From the NCBI GenBank assembly GCA_030656215.1, contig JAUSOD010000076.1, positions 24,825 through 88,824 of the forward strand: a DNA stretch of 64,000 bases. Reading direction: 5' to 3'. This DNA is from Azoarcus sp. (GTDB lineage Bacteria > Pseudomonadota > Gammaproteobacteria > Burkholderiales > Rhodocyclaceae). The notes below the pieces were generated by a model, which did no database searches, had not been told where the DNA came from, and saw only the letters and a program-made list of their open reading frames with translations. The position numbers and the translations under genes are program-made. This document shows, piece after piece, positions 8,447 to 16,059 of the stretch. Every line of letters begins with the position of its first letter. The stretch's first letter is position 1.

Positions 8447-9025
8447 TGCGATGTCTCCTCTTATTATCCGACTGCTTCCGATGTCGGCCTGCGGAGCAAG
8501 CCTCCACTGTCCGCCACACCACCAATCGCTGCATGGATCAGGCCCACACCGGCTAACCCGAAGACACGCGGAATAGCTTCGTCAATCCTGTCCTGAAGAG
8601 ACTAAACGCAAATGACGTGCCACCCCGTCCAGACCTCCGAACCGGCACCGCTCACGGGCTGCATCCGCAGCTCGCCCGCGCGCCGCAGCGCGGGCGCAGT
8701 CGCGCAAGACCGCGGCACACGGACCGGCACTGCAGCGGCGTATGGCGGAATCGGGCAGCACTAGCGGACCGTGCCAGACTGCCCGAAGTGGTTACACACT
8801 GCCCCGTGACACAGTGCTCCTGTTCACGAACACTCGGCCGCCGCGAGTGGGCATCGTGCGAGCCACGTACGAGCCCCGTACGAGCCCGGCACGCGACCTG
8901 CCGTCCCGCCGAACGCTCCGGGGCCGCGCAGCCTTATCCCGCCCCCGACATCGGCGCGGGGAAACGGACGACGCTTGGCACGGTTCGTGTTTCGTATTCG
9001 ACTTGAGGGATGTTCGCACCCAGGA
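8447..9025. other. xoxF upstream control region
   Basis: This 579-base stretch separates xoxF from the 3' end of the HisA-like gene on the same strand. It holds the sigma-54 promoter at 8607-8622 (listed separately). About 175-210 bp further upstream is an inverted repeat CACTG (8797-8801) / CAGTG (8812-8816) with a 10-base spacer containing CGTGACA. That is a typical distance for an activator-binding (UAS) site of a sigma-54 system. No credible coding sequence was found. Confidence 0.55.
8607..8622 (-). promoter_or_regulatory. Sigma-54 (-24/-12) promoter of xoxF
   Basis: On the minus strand the sequence reads TGGCACGTCATTTGCG. It matches the consensus TGGCACG-N4-TTGCW at every position except the last. 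The predicted transcription start is near 8597, leaving a leader of about 150 bases before the xoxF ATG. A GAF/AAA+/Fis activator with an intact GAFTGA loop is encoded 8 kb away. Confidence 0.8.
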
Positions 9026-9745
9026 TCAGCGGCTACCGGCGTATCGTGGCAGACGGCCTTCGTGCAACGCCGAGGCCACCAGCCACGCCTCGGCACCCGC
9101 CTCGGCGGCAGCCTGCAGATCCGCCGCACCGCGGATACCGCCGGCGCCGATGAGACGGGCGCCGGGCGCACGGCGGCGGACCTCGGCGAGGGTTTGCAGG
9201 TCAGGACCGGAGTCGGTACCGACGCGCTCAAGGGTCATCACGATGATGCGCGCCGGCCACAGGGTTTCGTTGCTCCAGCACGAGGCGGGGTCAAGCGCAA
9301 GATCGCCGCGGCGGTCAAGCGAGAGGATGGCCCGCTGCGGGTCGGCCAGGCAGGCCCGGGCGGCGTGGGTCGTTGCCAGGGATTCACTGGCGAACACCGG
9401 CGTCAGCTGCGCAGCGGCGGAGCCGAGTTGTTGTCCGAGTGGTTGTGTCAGGGCGGAGAAGGCCGCCGCGTCGCGAAATCCGCCATCGAGCCAGATCGCG
9501 GTATGCGGAAGGGCCTGAATCAGGGCCGCAAGCAGGGGGATTTGGGCCGTACCGCCGCCGAGGGCATCGAGGTCGGCGATATAAAGCGTATCGGCACCGC
9601 AATAGTCGAGCAGCGCGCAGGCCACGTCGAGCGGCGCGCTGCCGGTGCACAGTTTGGAACGGATCGGCCGGTAGCCTGCGCGTTCCCCGCGGACCGCGCG
9701 TACAACCTGACCGGCCATCAGATCAATGACGGGAATGACACGCAT
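9026..9745 (-). CDS. HisA-like TIM-barrel protein of the H4MPT/methylofuran cluster
   Basis: A 239-residue protein beginning MRVIPVIDLMAGQVV, clearly of the HisA/HisF (ProFAR isomerase) family, with the phosphate-binding 'GAGGIRG' motif near the C-terminus. Catalytic regions differ from true HisA: 'IWLDGGFRD' replaces the usual 'QVGGGIR', and 'MTLERVGTDSGP' replaces the typical 'DxxRDGxxxGP'. No other his genes are nearby, while mfnDFE lie immediately divergent. It is therefore more likely a cofactor-biosynthesis paralogue than a histidine enzyme. Its exact reaction is unknown. Its start codon shares bases with the possible mfnD ATG. Confidence 0.75.
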   Translation of the reverse strand: MRVIPVIDLMAGQVVRAVRGERAGYRPIRSKLCTGSAPLDVACALLDYCGADTLYIADLDALGGGTAQIPLLAALIQALPHTAIWLDGGFRDAAAFSALTQPLGQQLGSAAAQLTPVFASESLATTHAARACLADPQRAILSLDRRGDLALDPASCWSNETLWPARIIVMTLERVGTDSGPDLQTLAEVRRRAPGARLIGAGGIRGAADLQAAAEAGAEAWLVASALHEGRLPRYAGSR

Positions 9746-10754
9746 GACGGTAAAGGAAAGAGTGTTGGTATACGAATGTATCAGCGGCGGCGGGCTTTCG
9801 GCCAGGGATGCCGGCGACGCATCGCTGGCGCTGCCCTGCACCGGGCTCCTGGCCCAGGGCACGGCGATGCGCGATGCACTCGTCGCCGACCTGCTCGACC
9901 TGGAGCAGCTGTCCGTGTCCTGCGCCGCCGCATGGTATGCCCCGCTGCCTGCCACCCTGGCGGGAGCGCAGTCGCTGCGTGCCGACGCGTACGAAAGCGC
10001 GACCGACTTCCTTGCTCTGCGCGTACACGGCTACGACCGGGTGTGGGTGATCGCCCCCGAGAGCGATGGCCTCCTCGCCTCGCTGGTCGCCACGGTCGGC
10101 CACACACGCTGGGTCGGCTGCAGCCCGCCGGCGATCCGTCTGGCCGCGTCCAAATCAGCCACCCGCAGCCGGCTCGCCGCCTACGGCATTTCGGTACCCG
10201 CCTCATGGCGTCCGGGCGAAACCGAGCCCCCCGACGGCAGCCTGTGGATCGTCAAGCCCGACGACGGCGCGGGCTGCGAGGCCACCCGCCTTCACGCGGA
10301 CTTTGCGCAGGCACGCGAGGATTTGCTCGGGAGGATCGCGCAGGGGCTGGCCACCACCCTCGAAAGCTGGGTCGACGGGATCCCGTTGAGCCTGTCGCTG
10401 CTGTGTGCCGACGGCCGCGCCGAACTCCTCAGCATCAATCGTCAGCGTGTCACCGGGCGCCCCGGAGCCCTGCTCGTCTACCACGGCGTCGATGTCGGCA
10501 CGGTCGAGCTCGGCAGTGTGGAAGGCCGACGACTGGCGCGCCTGGCGCAGGAGATCGCCGCCGCAGTGCCGGGCCTTGCCGGCTACGTCGGCGTGGACCT
10601 GATCTGGTGCCAGTCGGGCGGGCCAGTGGTGGTAGAGATCAATCCGCGCCTTACCTGCGCCTATGTCGGACTCTCGGCCGCGCTCGGGCGCAATCTGGCC
10701 GGGGAGATCCTGAATGCTCGCCACCCGGAGGCCACCCCCCATGCAGTGCATTGA
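9744..10754 (+). CDS. mfnD: ATP-grasp ligase, tyramine-glutamate ligase (MfnD)-like
   Basis: A 336-residue ATP-grasp protein. The N-terminal 'VLVYECISGGGLS' and the metal-binding 'VVVEINPRLTCAYVGLS' near the C-terminus match the COG2232 carboligase group that contains archaeal MfnD. MfnD joins glutamate to tyramine in methanofuran biosynthesis. It starts the mfnD-mfnF-mfnE operon and overlaps mfnF by 14 bp. The start is uncertain: ATG at 9744, GTG at 9762 or TTG at 9765. The AAAGGA at 9752-9757 best fits the TTG, and homologues usually begin close to 'LVYE'. The specific reaction is inferred from family and neighbours. Confidence 0.72.
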   Translation: MTVKERVLVYECISGGGLSARDAGDASLALPCTGLLAQGTAMRDALVADLLDLEQLSVSCAAAWYAPLPATLAGAQSLRADAYESATDFLALRVHGYDRVWVIAPESDGLLASLVATVGHTRWVGCSPPAIRLAASKSATRSRLAAYGISVPASWRPGETEPPDGSLWIVKPDDGAGCEATRLHADFAQAREDLLGRIAQGLATTLESWVDGIPLSLSLLCADGRAELLSINRQRVTGRPGALLVYHGVDVGTVELGSVEGRRLARLAQEIAAAVPGLAGYVGVDLIWCQSGGPVVVEINPRLTCAYVGLSAALGRNLAGEILNARHPEATPHAVH

Positions 10755-11823
10755 GCACAACACGGGCGCACCACTGATCGGCTGGGACGTGGGCGGCGCT
10801 CACGTCAAGGCCAGCCTGCTGGTCGACGGTGCGATTCACGATGTCGCCCAGTGGCCCGCGCCGCTGTGGCAGGGCCTGGAACACCTCGACGCCGCCATTG
10901 ACGCCGCCCGCGCGCGCTGGCCGGACTTAGCGCGGGCGCATCATGCACTGACCATGACCGCGGAGATGACTGACCTCTTCCCCGATCGCGAAGCCGGCGT
11001 TCTCGGCCTGGTCGACCGGCTGGCCAACCGTCTCGGACCCGGGCTGCGCTTCTATGCCGGCGATGCTGGCTGGCCGACGGCAGCTGAAGCCGGCGCACAC
11101 TGGCGCGCCATCGCCTCGGCCAACTGGCTTGCCACCGCCCACCAGGTCGGCACCCGCTACCCCGATGCCTTGCTGGTGGACATCGGCAGCACCACCACCG
11201 ACCTGATACCCATCGTCGGCGGGCAGCCCCGACCGCGGGGACGCTGCGACGCCGATCGCCTCGCTTCCGGAGAGCTGGTGTACCTGGGCGTGGTGCGTAC
11301 CCCACTGTGCGCCCTCGCCCGCCAGATTTCCTTCGACGGACGGATCCGCAACGTCATGAACGAATGGTTCGCCACCAGTGCGGACCTGTTCCGCCTCACC
11401 GGCGAGCTCGACCCCGGCCATGATCAGCAGCCGACCGCCGATGGGGCCGGCAAGGACGAGGCCGCCACCTGTCGCCGGCTCGCGCGCATGATCGGGATGG
11501 ACGCCCGCGATGCAGATCCGGGAACCTGGCGCGAGTTCGCCACGCGCTGGCGCGAGGCGATGGTCGACGAGATCGCCCGCCATGCCACCCGCGTTGCCCA
11601 CGACAGCGGCCTGCCCGTGAACGCGCCGGTGATCGGCGCCGGCTGCGGACTGTTCCTCGGCCGCGAGTTCGCTGCGCGGGCGCGGCGGGCCTTCGTTCCG
11701 TTCCACCAGATGGCCGCGCTGGCCACGACCGCCCCCCCGGGCACCGCGGCCTGGGTCGACATCTGCGCGCCAAGCGCGGCGCTTGTCCTTCTCCTGGCGC
11801 AAAGGAGTCAAGCATGTGGGTGA
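10741..11823 (+). CDS. mfnF: MfnF-like ASKHA protein (methylofuran ring-tyramine condensing enzyme)
   Basis: A 360-residue member of the hydantoinase/sugar-kinase-like ASKHA family labelled 'H4MPT-linked C1 transfer pathway protein' (COG1548). Visible motifs are 'GWDVGGAHVKASLL' at the N-terminus, the phosphate loop 'DIGSTTTDLIPI' (about residues 148-160) and 'GAGCGLFLGREFA' near the C-terminus. The archaeal member MfnF couples the phosphorylated aminomethyl-furan to gamma-glutamyltyramine. It overlaps mfnD by 14 bp and mfnE by 10 bp, indicating translational coupling. The family is certain; the reaction in bacteria is extrapolated. Confidence 0.85.
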   Translation: MQCIEHNTGAPLIGWDVGGAHVKASLLVDGAIHDVAQWPAPLWQGLEHLDAAIDAARARWPDLARAHHALTMTAEMTDLFPDREAGVLGLVDRLANRLGPGLRFYAGDAGWPTAAEAGAHWRAIASANWLATAHQVGTRYPDALLVDIGSTTTDLIPIVGGQPRPRGRCDADRLASGELVYLGVVRTPLCALARQISFDGRIRNVMNEWFATSADLFRLTGELDPGHDQQPTADGAGKDEAATCRRLARMIGMDARDADPGTWREFATRWREAMVDEIARHATRVAHDSGLPVNAPVIGAGCGLFLGREFAARARRAFVPFHQMAALATTAPPGTAAWVDICAPSAALVLLLAQRSQACG

Positions 11824-12410
11824 TCAAGATCGGCGGCAGCATGGCCAAGGATCCACTGCTGGTGGACTGGCTCGAACAGCTCAGCGGCCTCGGCGGCGGC
11901 CGCGTGGTGATCGTCCCCGGTGGCGCCGGCTACGCCGATGCCGCGCGGCTTGCCCAGAGCGAATGGCATCTGGACGACGTGGTCGCACACAACATGGCCG
12001 TGCTCGGCATGGGACAGTTCGCCTTCATGCTCCAGGGCCTGTGTCAGGACCTGGTGCTGGCGGCCGGGGAGGAGGATCTCGAGCGCGTCGTGCATAGCGG
12101 CCGGGTGGCCCTGTGGATGCCGCTCGACCTGCTGCGGCGCGAGGCGGACGAGCTCACCACCTGGGACGTCACTTCCGACAGCCTCGCCCTGTGGCTCGCC
12201 AACCGCCTCAATGCGGAGCGGGTGATCCTGGTGAAATCCTGCCCGGTCCCCCTCCTGCCCCCCTCACCCGGGCAGTGGCTCGAACTCGCCGAGGACGGCG
12301 TTGTGGACCGCCGCTTTCCGGCCTATGCCGCCGAAGCCGCCTATCCGATTCACCTGCTGGAACGCACCGAGCTGCCGCGCCTGCGCGAGCTGCTGCTGGC
12401 GGAGACATAG
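11814..12410 (+). CDS. mfnE: MfnE-like amino-acid-kinase family protein
   Basis: A 198-residue small amino acid kinase fold protein: 'WVIKIGGSMAKD' at the N-terminus, 'VIVPGGAGYADAARL' around residue 35, and 'DVTSDSLALWLANRLNAERVILVKS' around residue 120. Archaeal MfnE phosphorylates the aminomethyl-furanmethanol phosphate so that MfnF can use it. Order and overlap with mfnD and mfnF support this role. It ends the rightward operon and is followed by the 127-bp repeat array. It is shorter than aspartate or acetylglutamate kinases, as expected for this subfamily. Confidence 0.82.
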   Translation: MWVIKIGGSMAKDPLLVDWLEQLSGLGGGRVVIVPGGAGYADAARLAQSEWHLDDVVAHNMAVLGMGQFAFMLQGLCQDLVLAAGEEDLERVVHSGRVALWMPLDLLRREADELTTWDVTSDSLALWLANRLNAERVILVKSCPVPLLPPSPGQWLELAEDGVVDRRFPAYAAEAAYPIHLLERTELPRLRELLLAET

Positions 12411-12417
12411 AAGCTGC

Positions 12418-12733
12418 AGGTGGCACTACCTGGCGCTGGTGCCCCAACCACCTCCTGCGGCGGGCTGAAGCCCGCCCTACGGCGGCTGTTGCAATCGGTG
12501 CAGCAGGAAGAGGGGCTCTTGTAGGGCCGACTTCAGTCGGCCACAGGTGGCAATGTCCAGCGCTGGCGCCCCAATCACCCCCTGCGGCGGGCTGAAGCCC
12601 GCCCTACGGCGGCTGTTGCAATCGGTGCAGCAGGACGAGGGGTTCTTGTAGGGCCGACTTCAGTCGGCCACAGGTGGCAATGTCCGGCACCGGTGCCCAT
12701 CACCCCCTGCGGCGGGCTCAAGCTCCGCCCTGC
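12418..12733. repeat. 127-bp tandem repeat of paired REP-like palindromes
   Basis: Two nearly identical 127-bp units (12418-12544, 12545-12671) are followed by a shorter diverged copy to about 12733. Each unit has a palindrome GGCGGGCT-GA-AGCCCGCC (12459-12476 in unit 1) and a second one GGCCGACT-TC-AGTCGGCC (12525-12542), arms 8 bp, loops 2 bases. Read outward on opposite strands, both are framed as GTAGG-stem-CAGG. This is the layout of a bacterial interspersed mosaic element made of two inverted REPs. The array fills the gap between convergent mfnE and mfnB, so it may also end transcription in both directions. Confidence 0.9.
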
Positions 12734-13447
12734 TCACGCAGCGCAGATCTGGACCGCCTGTGCCTCACCGCGCAGAGCGACCGCCACGCCACGCACCTTG
12801 TCGCGCTCGAGTGCGCCGGTGCGGGTACCGCCGCACAGGGCCCCGCGAAAACCGGCGAAGTCCGGCGCCAGGGCGAGCAGCTGCGGCAGGTGATGCAGGC
12901 GTAGCGCGCCCGACAGCCCGGCCAGCTTGCCCGCAGCCCGCACGCGGTGGACGAACTGCGCCAGCGTGGTGGCCGGAACGCAATCGAACAGGCTGCCGCC
13001 ACCCTTGTCCTCGGTGTCGATCATCAGCGCGGGGAAGGGCAAGCCGCAGGCCGCCTCGATGGCCTCGAAGTCGAGGCCGCGATCGGCGATGAAGACCGGG
13101 ACCACCGCCCACGGTGCCGCCGCCAGGCGGGACAGCAGTGCGTTTCGGGCACGCGGGCTGGAGCCGGCGATACCAACCTTGACGTAGTCCACGCCGCAGT
13201 CGCCAACCTCGGCCACCCGCGTCATGATCGCGTCCACCTCGTCGGCGGCGTGATCGCCGATGGTGGCGCTGATCGGCAAGCCCGGATGCGCCTGGTGCAA
13301 TGCGCCGACGATCTCTCCGATGCGCGCCGGCCTCAATCCGCCGAGCGCGCCGCTGCGCGGCTCCTTCAGATCGATGAAGTCGGCGCCGGCAGCGGCTGCG
13401 ATCAGGGCCTCGTCCACCGTGCGCACGCTCGCGAGCATTGCGATCAT
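12734..13447 (-). CDS. mfnB: MfnB-like 4-(hydroxymethyl)-2-furancarboxaldehyde-phosphate synthase
   Basis: A 237-residue TIM-barrel protein of the DUF556 family. The N-terminal 'MLASVRTVDEALIAAAAGADFIDLKEPRSGALGGL' carries the conserved DLKEP motif with the Schiff-base lysine, and 'DYVKVGIAG' and 'LMIDTEDKGGGSLFD' follow. MfnB makes the furan precursor of methanofuran from two glyceraldehyde-3-phosphate molecules. It is the last gene of the leftward operon from the sigma-54 regulator; its ATG overlaps the DUF447 stop as ATGA. A second in-frame ATG is at 13438. Confidence 0.88.
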   Translation of the reverse strand: MIAMLASVRTVDEALIAAAAGADFIDLKEPRSGALGGLRPARIGEIVGALHQAHPGLPISATIGDHAADEVDAIMTRVAEVGDCGVDYVKVGIAGSSPRARNALLSRLAAAPWAVVPVFIADRGLDFEAIEAACGLPFPALMIDTEDKGGGSLFDCVPATTLAQFVHRVRAAGKLAGLSGALRLHHLPQLLALAPDFAGFRGALCGGTRTGALERDKVRGVAVALRGEAQAVQICAA

Positions 13448-14022
13448 GCCGCTGCCCTGCCAGCCGCGGCGCGAAACGCCGTCACCGCGTCGCCGATCCA
13501 GCGCCAGGCTTCGAGCTCGGCCGGGCCCGCGGTCTTGTCGATGGCGATCTGCAGATAGGCCAGCTCGCGGTCCACCTTGTCCGGCGCCAGCATGTGCAGC
13601 CGGCTCACCAGCACCGCGGCCTCGATCACCGCCGCCTGCGCCCGGTTGAATCCGGCAAAGGCGCGGTGATTGCATTCCACCACACGTCCCAGATGGAGCA
13701 CCGGGCGCTGCGGGTCGTCCTCCCAGCGCAGCAGGCGCAGCTCGACGTGGGCCAGCGCGGCGGCGAGGCGGCGTCCGGCGATCTGCTCGGCGGGCAGCGT
13801 CGGCCACTCGCGGCGGCCGGTGACGCAACCGGCGAAGATGCGCACGTCGGTGGCGGTGTTGAGCACGGCACAGCCGCTCGCGAGGATGTTGTCGAGCGTG
13901 GCCGAGGGCCTGAACGGCATCAGGATCACCTCGTCGCCGTCGTATTGCGCGCCCATCGGGGCGCAGTGCACGGTGCCGTCGGCGGCCACGGTGGTGACCA
14001 GGGTTTCAAAGATCATCGGCAT
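13444..14022 (-). CDS. DUF447 family protein of the H4MPT cluster
   Basis: A 192-residue protein, 'MIFETLVTTVAADGTVHCAPMGA' onward, resembling DUF447 with a split-barrel flavin-binding-like N-terminal half ('EVILMPFRPSATLDNI', 'AVLNTATDVRIF') and a helical C-terminal half. DUF447 genes are regularly found beside H4MPT genes in archaea and methylotrophs, but no function is known to me. The start is 14022 or 14016; neither has a clear ribosome-binding site. Both overlap the upstream DHPS-like gene, so translation is probably coupled. It overlaps mfnB by 4 bp. Confidence 0.8.
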   Translation of the reverse strand: MPMIFETLVTTVAADGTVHCAPMGAQYDGDEVILMPFRPSATLDNILASGCAVLNTATDVRIFAGCVTGRREWPTLPAEQIAGRRLAAALAHVELRLLRWEDDPQRPVLHLGRVVECNHRAFAGFNRAQAAVIEAAVLVSRLHMLAPDKVDRELAYLQIAIDKTAGPAELEAWRWIGDAVTAFRAAAGRAAA

Positions 14023-15460
14023 GGGTGGAGGTGGCGCCCTGGGCGCAGTCGGTTGAGGTCGCCGCTCGCGGCGCGGGCGTCCGCGGTCGCTTCGTGGCGG
14101 CCGGCGCACACTGGTGCAGCAGGTCTTCGGCCGGCCGCTCGGCGGCACAGCCCCAGTCGAGCGGCTGGTCCTGGGTGTAGCGCTTGCCCAGCGACCATGC
14201 GATCTCGGCGCGTGCGAGCTCGACCCCCATGTAGAAGGCATGGCTGCCGTCCGTTTCCAGCCCCAGATGGGGAAACAGGGCGAAGGGGTCACTGCCGACG
14301 TGGTGGCCGTCGCGGTTGTAGACATGCAGGCCGTGCTCCGAGGTCTGCACGCGAAAGCTCGGATCGCGCACCGCACGGGCGGTCTCGGCGATCTCCTCCG
14401 GCGAGTCGGGGAAGGGGTACTTGCCGTGCACCGTCATCAGCGCATCGGTGATGCCCTTGGGCAGCGAACTCGTCTCGCGTGCCTGGTACATCACCCGCCG
14501 GGCGACGTCGGCCTCGCGCACCGCGCGGCGCGCATGCTTGCTGACCTCGGTGGTCAGCACCGCGCCGGCACGCAACTCCGCCGCGATGCCGAACAGCACC
14601 GCATTGATGCCGCTGGTGTCGGCCTCGGTCAGCTCGGTGACGTTGCCCACGCCCATCATGATCGCGACCTCGGGAAAGCGCTCGCGCAGGCGACGGTAGC
14701 GGCACAGCGACTCGAGGAGGCCGAACGGGATCGGGTCGAGGATAGCATCGGCGAGGAAGGGTCGGCCACGGCGCGCGAAGTGCTCCACCGCGGCATAAAG
14801 CGAAGCCTCGTCGGCCGGCTCGCGCGGGATCAGGATCGGGGTGGAGGTGACCTCGTCGGCGATCCACAGGGTATCGACGGTGAGGCTGAGCAGGTAGTCG
14901 GCCCCGGCCCGCCCGCCGCGCAGCAGTTCCTCGCTGTCGACCGAATCCACGCTCACCCGGTGCCCCTCGCCCTTGAGCGCAGCCACCGCCTCCTCCAGAT
15001 GGGGAAAAGGCGTCGCCGGCAGGCAGCCGAGGTCGATCACATTGGCACCGTCGGCGCGCAGGCGCGCGGCGCGGGCGACGATGGCGTCCACCCCGAGGCG
15101 TGGTGCGTCGACAATCTCGGCGAAGATCTCGATGTCGTAATCGTCGAGCGTGCTGACCCGCCCCACGCGGTTGAAATGCCGCGGCAAGTCCTTGAGTTCT
15201 TCAGGCCCGCGCTCCACCGGCATGCCGAAGTGCGCCGACAAGGCCTCGAGATCGCCGCGACAGCGCCCCGGCACCATCACCCGGTCGGCCGCGAGCGGCG
15301 GCACCAGCCGCCGCCGGATCAGGTCGGCAGTCATCAAACCCGCTACCTGCAGCCCGATCTCGCGCACTTCCCAGGTGAAGGGCGCCGCCTCCATCCCGGC
15401 AAGCACCCGTTCCAGGCTTCGCTGCGCAAGCCGTCCCGTCAGGAAGACAATGTGCTCCAT
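14006..15460 (-). CDS. Dihydropteroate-synthase-like protein (H4MPT biosynthesis)
   Basis: A 484-residue protein with an N-terminal domain of about 140 residues ('MEHIVFLTGRLAQRSLERVL...') followed by a pterin-binding barrel ('DGANVIDLGCLPATPFPHLEE', 'VSVDSVDSEELLRGGRAGADYLLSL', 'MMGVGNVTELTEADTSGIN'). This two-domain form is the archaeal/methylotroph DHPS-like family. It is thought to condense the pterin pyrophosphate with beta-RFAP in H4MPT synthesis, in place of p-aminobenzoate in folate synthesis. It is longer than folate FolP (about 280 residues). It overlaps the flavoprotein gene upstream by 22 bp and DUF447 downstream by 17 bp. Confidence 0.85.
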   Translation of the reverse strand: MEHIVFLTGRLAQRSLERVLAGMEAAPFTWEVREIGLQVAGLMTADLIRRRLVPPLAADRVMVPGRCRGDLEALSAHFGMPVERGPEELKDLPRHFNRVGRVSTLDDYDIEIFAEIVDAPRLGVDAIVARAARLRADGANVIDLGCLPATPFPHLEEAVAALKGEGHRVSVDSVDSEELLRGGRAGADYLLSLTVDTLWIADEVTSTPILIPREPADEASLYAAVEHFARRGRPFLADAILDPIPFGLLESLCRYRRLRERFPEVAIMMGVGNVTELTEADTSGINAVLFGIAAELRAGAVLTTEVSKHARRAVREADVARRVMYQARETSSLPKGITDALMTVHGKYPFPDSPEEIAETARAVRDPSFRVQTSEHGLHVYNRDGHHVGSDPFALFPHLGLETDGSHAFYMGVELARAEIAWSLGKRYTQDQPLDWGCAAERPAEDLLHQCAPAATKRPRTPAPRAATSTDCAQGATSTHADDL

Positions 15461-16059
15461 TTCAGGGACAACTCCGCGAGACGCGCATCGAGGGCCAGCT
15501 CCAGGCTTGTGACGGACTCCACCACCCGGCAGTGGTCGATGCGCTTCAGGCGCTCCACATTCTCCAGGTCGATGTTACGCGGACGCAGTTCGACCCAGTC
15601 GCTCGGGCTCTTGGTGATCACCACCGGTTCACCGTCGCATGCAAAGATGATGCCAGGGATGCCGAGCTTGCCCGCCTGGGCGAACATGTTGGTGGGCAGG
15701 GTGTCGGACAGGCCGTAAGCACACTTGGCCACGGTATTGCTGGTGGCCGGCGCCACCACGACGGTGTGGTACACGTCGTCGTAGAGCATGCCGACCGGCC
15801 GCCCGCTGGCGCTCTTGTCGCGGAACACGCGAAAGCGTTCGCGCAGGCGCTCGATCGGGTAGCCGTAGAGTGGCAACACCTCCTCCGCGGCGGCGGAGAG
15901 GAAGAAATCCACCTCCGGCAGGCGGAAGGCGAGTTCAAGGGATTCGGTCAGGAAGTGACCGGATCCAGTAATGGTCCAGGCAAAGCGATGCCGGCGTGCG
16001 GGGTCGCTCGCCCGGGCGGCGCCGGGTGGCGCAGCCCCGACATCACTCGCTGACCGCAT
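15439..16059 (-). CDS. DmrB/AfpA-like flavoprotein (dihydromethanopterin reductase)
   Basis: A 206-residue flavoprotein of the FMN-binding (PF02441-like) family. After a loose 25-residue leader comes 'AWTITGSGHFLTESLEL', then 'VVVAPATSNTVAKCAYGLSDTLPTNMFAQAGK', characteristic of archaeoflavoprotein AfpA and the dihydromethanopterin reductase DmrB reported in Burkholderia and Methanosarcina. It would reduce dihydromethanopterin to H4MPT. It is the second gene of the regulator-headed operon and overlaps the regulator's stop by 17 bp. The start at 16059 has no obvious ribosome-binding site, consistent with coupling. Confidence 0.82.
   Translation of the reverse strand: MRSASDVGAAPPGAARASDPARRHRFAWTITGSGHFLTESLELAFRLPEVDFFLSAAAEEVLPLYGYPIERLRERFRVFRDKSASGRPVGMLYDDVYHTVVVAPATSNTVAKCAYGLSDTLPTNMFAQAGKLGIPGIIFACDGEPVVITKSPSDWVELRPRNIDLENVERLKRIDHCRVVESVTSLELALDARLAELSLKWSTLSS

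Noticed and set aside
9026..9745. Annotation as histidine-biosynthesis HisA
   Set aside because: Key HisA segments are altered and no histidine genes are nearby.
14006..15460. Annotation as folate dihydropteroate synthase FolP
   Set aside because: It is far longer than FolP, has an extra N-terminal domain and lies inside an H4MPT cluster.
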